Of a stretch of DNA of 5,749 nt, positions 5,551 through 5,749 are shown one piece after another. Below the pieces are notes generated by a model. It made no database searches. It saw only the letters and a program-made list of their open reading frames with translations, and was not told the origin of the DNA. Source of the DNA: a bacterium (GTDB taxonomy: Bacteria > Spirochaetota > UBA4802 > UBA5550); contig JAAENB010000792.1 of NCBI GenBank assembly GCA_024224995.1, positions 1 to 5,749 on the forward strand, written 5' to 3'. Positions within the stretch are counted from its first letter, which is position 1. Each line of letters begins with the position of its first letter. The position numbers and the translations under genes were made by a program.

Positions 5551-5749
5551 TTACGAAAGAAACTTTTCCAGATCGAGATACAATTTATCTTTGTAAAGGG
5601 ATTCAAAACGAAGAAATTCTTCCATCCGTTCTTCAGGGGTTTCACCCAGTTCAAGGAAAAACGGGTGAAGGGTAATCTCAACAGGGGATTCGTAATCTTT
5701 ATCGAGATAGGCGTTGATGCTGTTGAATTCATAATCCCGGGGATCAAGA
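5551..5749 (-). CDS. C-terminal end of a probable REP-associated (Y1/IS200-like) tyrosine transposase, 5' part off the right edge
   Basis: Sixty-five residues end at TAA (5551-5553) and stay open to the right edge. The stretch TLHPFFLELGETPEERMEEF is like the HPxYLxLGxTpEERxxxYR tail that I know from REP-associated tyrosine transposases, and the preceding DYEFNSINAYL could correspond to the WxWSSxxxYL segment. The HUH and tyrosine catalytic motifs would lie outside the window, so whether the gene is intact cannot be judged. Such enzymes nick and move short palindromic repeats; several palindromes occur in this window. The assignment rests on one short tail, so a different family is possible. 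Confidence 0.55.
   Translation of the reverse strand, partial: LDPRDYEFNSINAYLDKDYESPVEITLHPFFLELGETPEERMEEFLRFESLYKDKLYLDLEKFLS

Noticed and set aside
5517..5747. A 76-aa minus-strand frame at the right edge
   Set aside because: It is out of phase with the frame ending at 5551, which shows the transposase-like tail and acidic, well-formed protein composition.

Overview
This 5.7 kb window is chromosomal-type DNA of moderate GC content. It appears to come from a diderm (outer-membrane-bearing) bacterium that uses selenocysteine. Two outer-membrane beta-barrel proteins, two small lipoproteins with relaxed lipoboxes, a REP-type transposase tail and many intergenic palindromes together suggest a spirochaete or a similar lineage. 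That assignment is an inference at modest confidence. Every supported gene is on the minus strand, so the window reads right to left.

From the right edge: the 3' end of a probable REP-associated (Y1/IS200-like) transposase (5551-5749); a 365-bp gene-free stretch with a perfect 23-bp-arm palindrome; then the most interesting gene, a 116-codon glutaredoxin-like lipoprotein (4835-5185). An in-frame TGA occupies the first position of its catalytic CxxC motif (U-G-W-C). A stem-loop of the kind expected for a bacterial SECIS begins 10 nt after this TGA, and its apical loop lies 16 nt downstream. Ordinary gene calling would see only the 60-residue fragment after the active site. A 349-bp repeat-filled gap follows. 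Next is a tight pair: a TlpA-like thioredoxin-fold lipoprotein with a CDGC active site (3970-4485), and 12 bp later a 382-aa outer-membrane barrel protein (2809-3957). The only cysteines of the mature barrel protein are in a CEGGQC sequence at its C-terminus. A second, smaller barrel protein (2208-2735) follows after 73 bp.

After a 264-bp gap with nested palindromes, the left third is one long open gene (1943 to beyond base 1). It encodes a complete tRNA-guanine transglycosylase joined to a DUF752/MnmC2-type methyltransferase domain. Both parent families act at wobble position 34 of tRNA, so the fusion suggests coupled anticodon modification. The transglycosylase keeps its catalytic and zinc-binding residues but lacks the two arginines usually found just after the nucleophile.

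Working model: the selenoprotein, the TlpA-like lipoprotein and the Cys-tailed barrel protein may form an envelope thiol-redox set whose operon was later interrupted by REP/MITE-like repeats. The transposase tail could belong to the element family that spreads such palindromes. Both ideas are inferences from arrangement, not shown directly.
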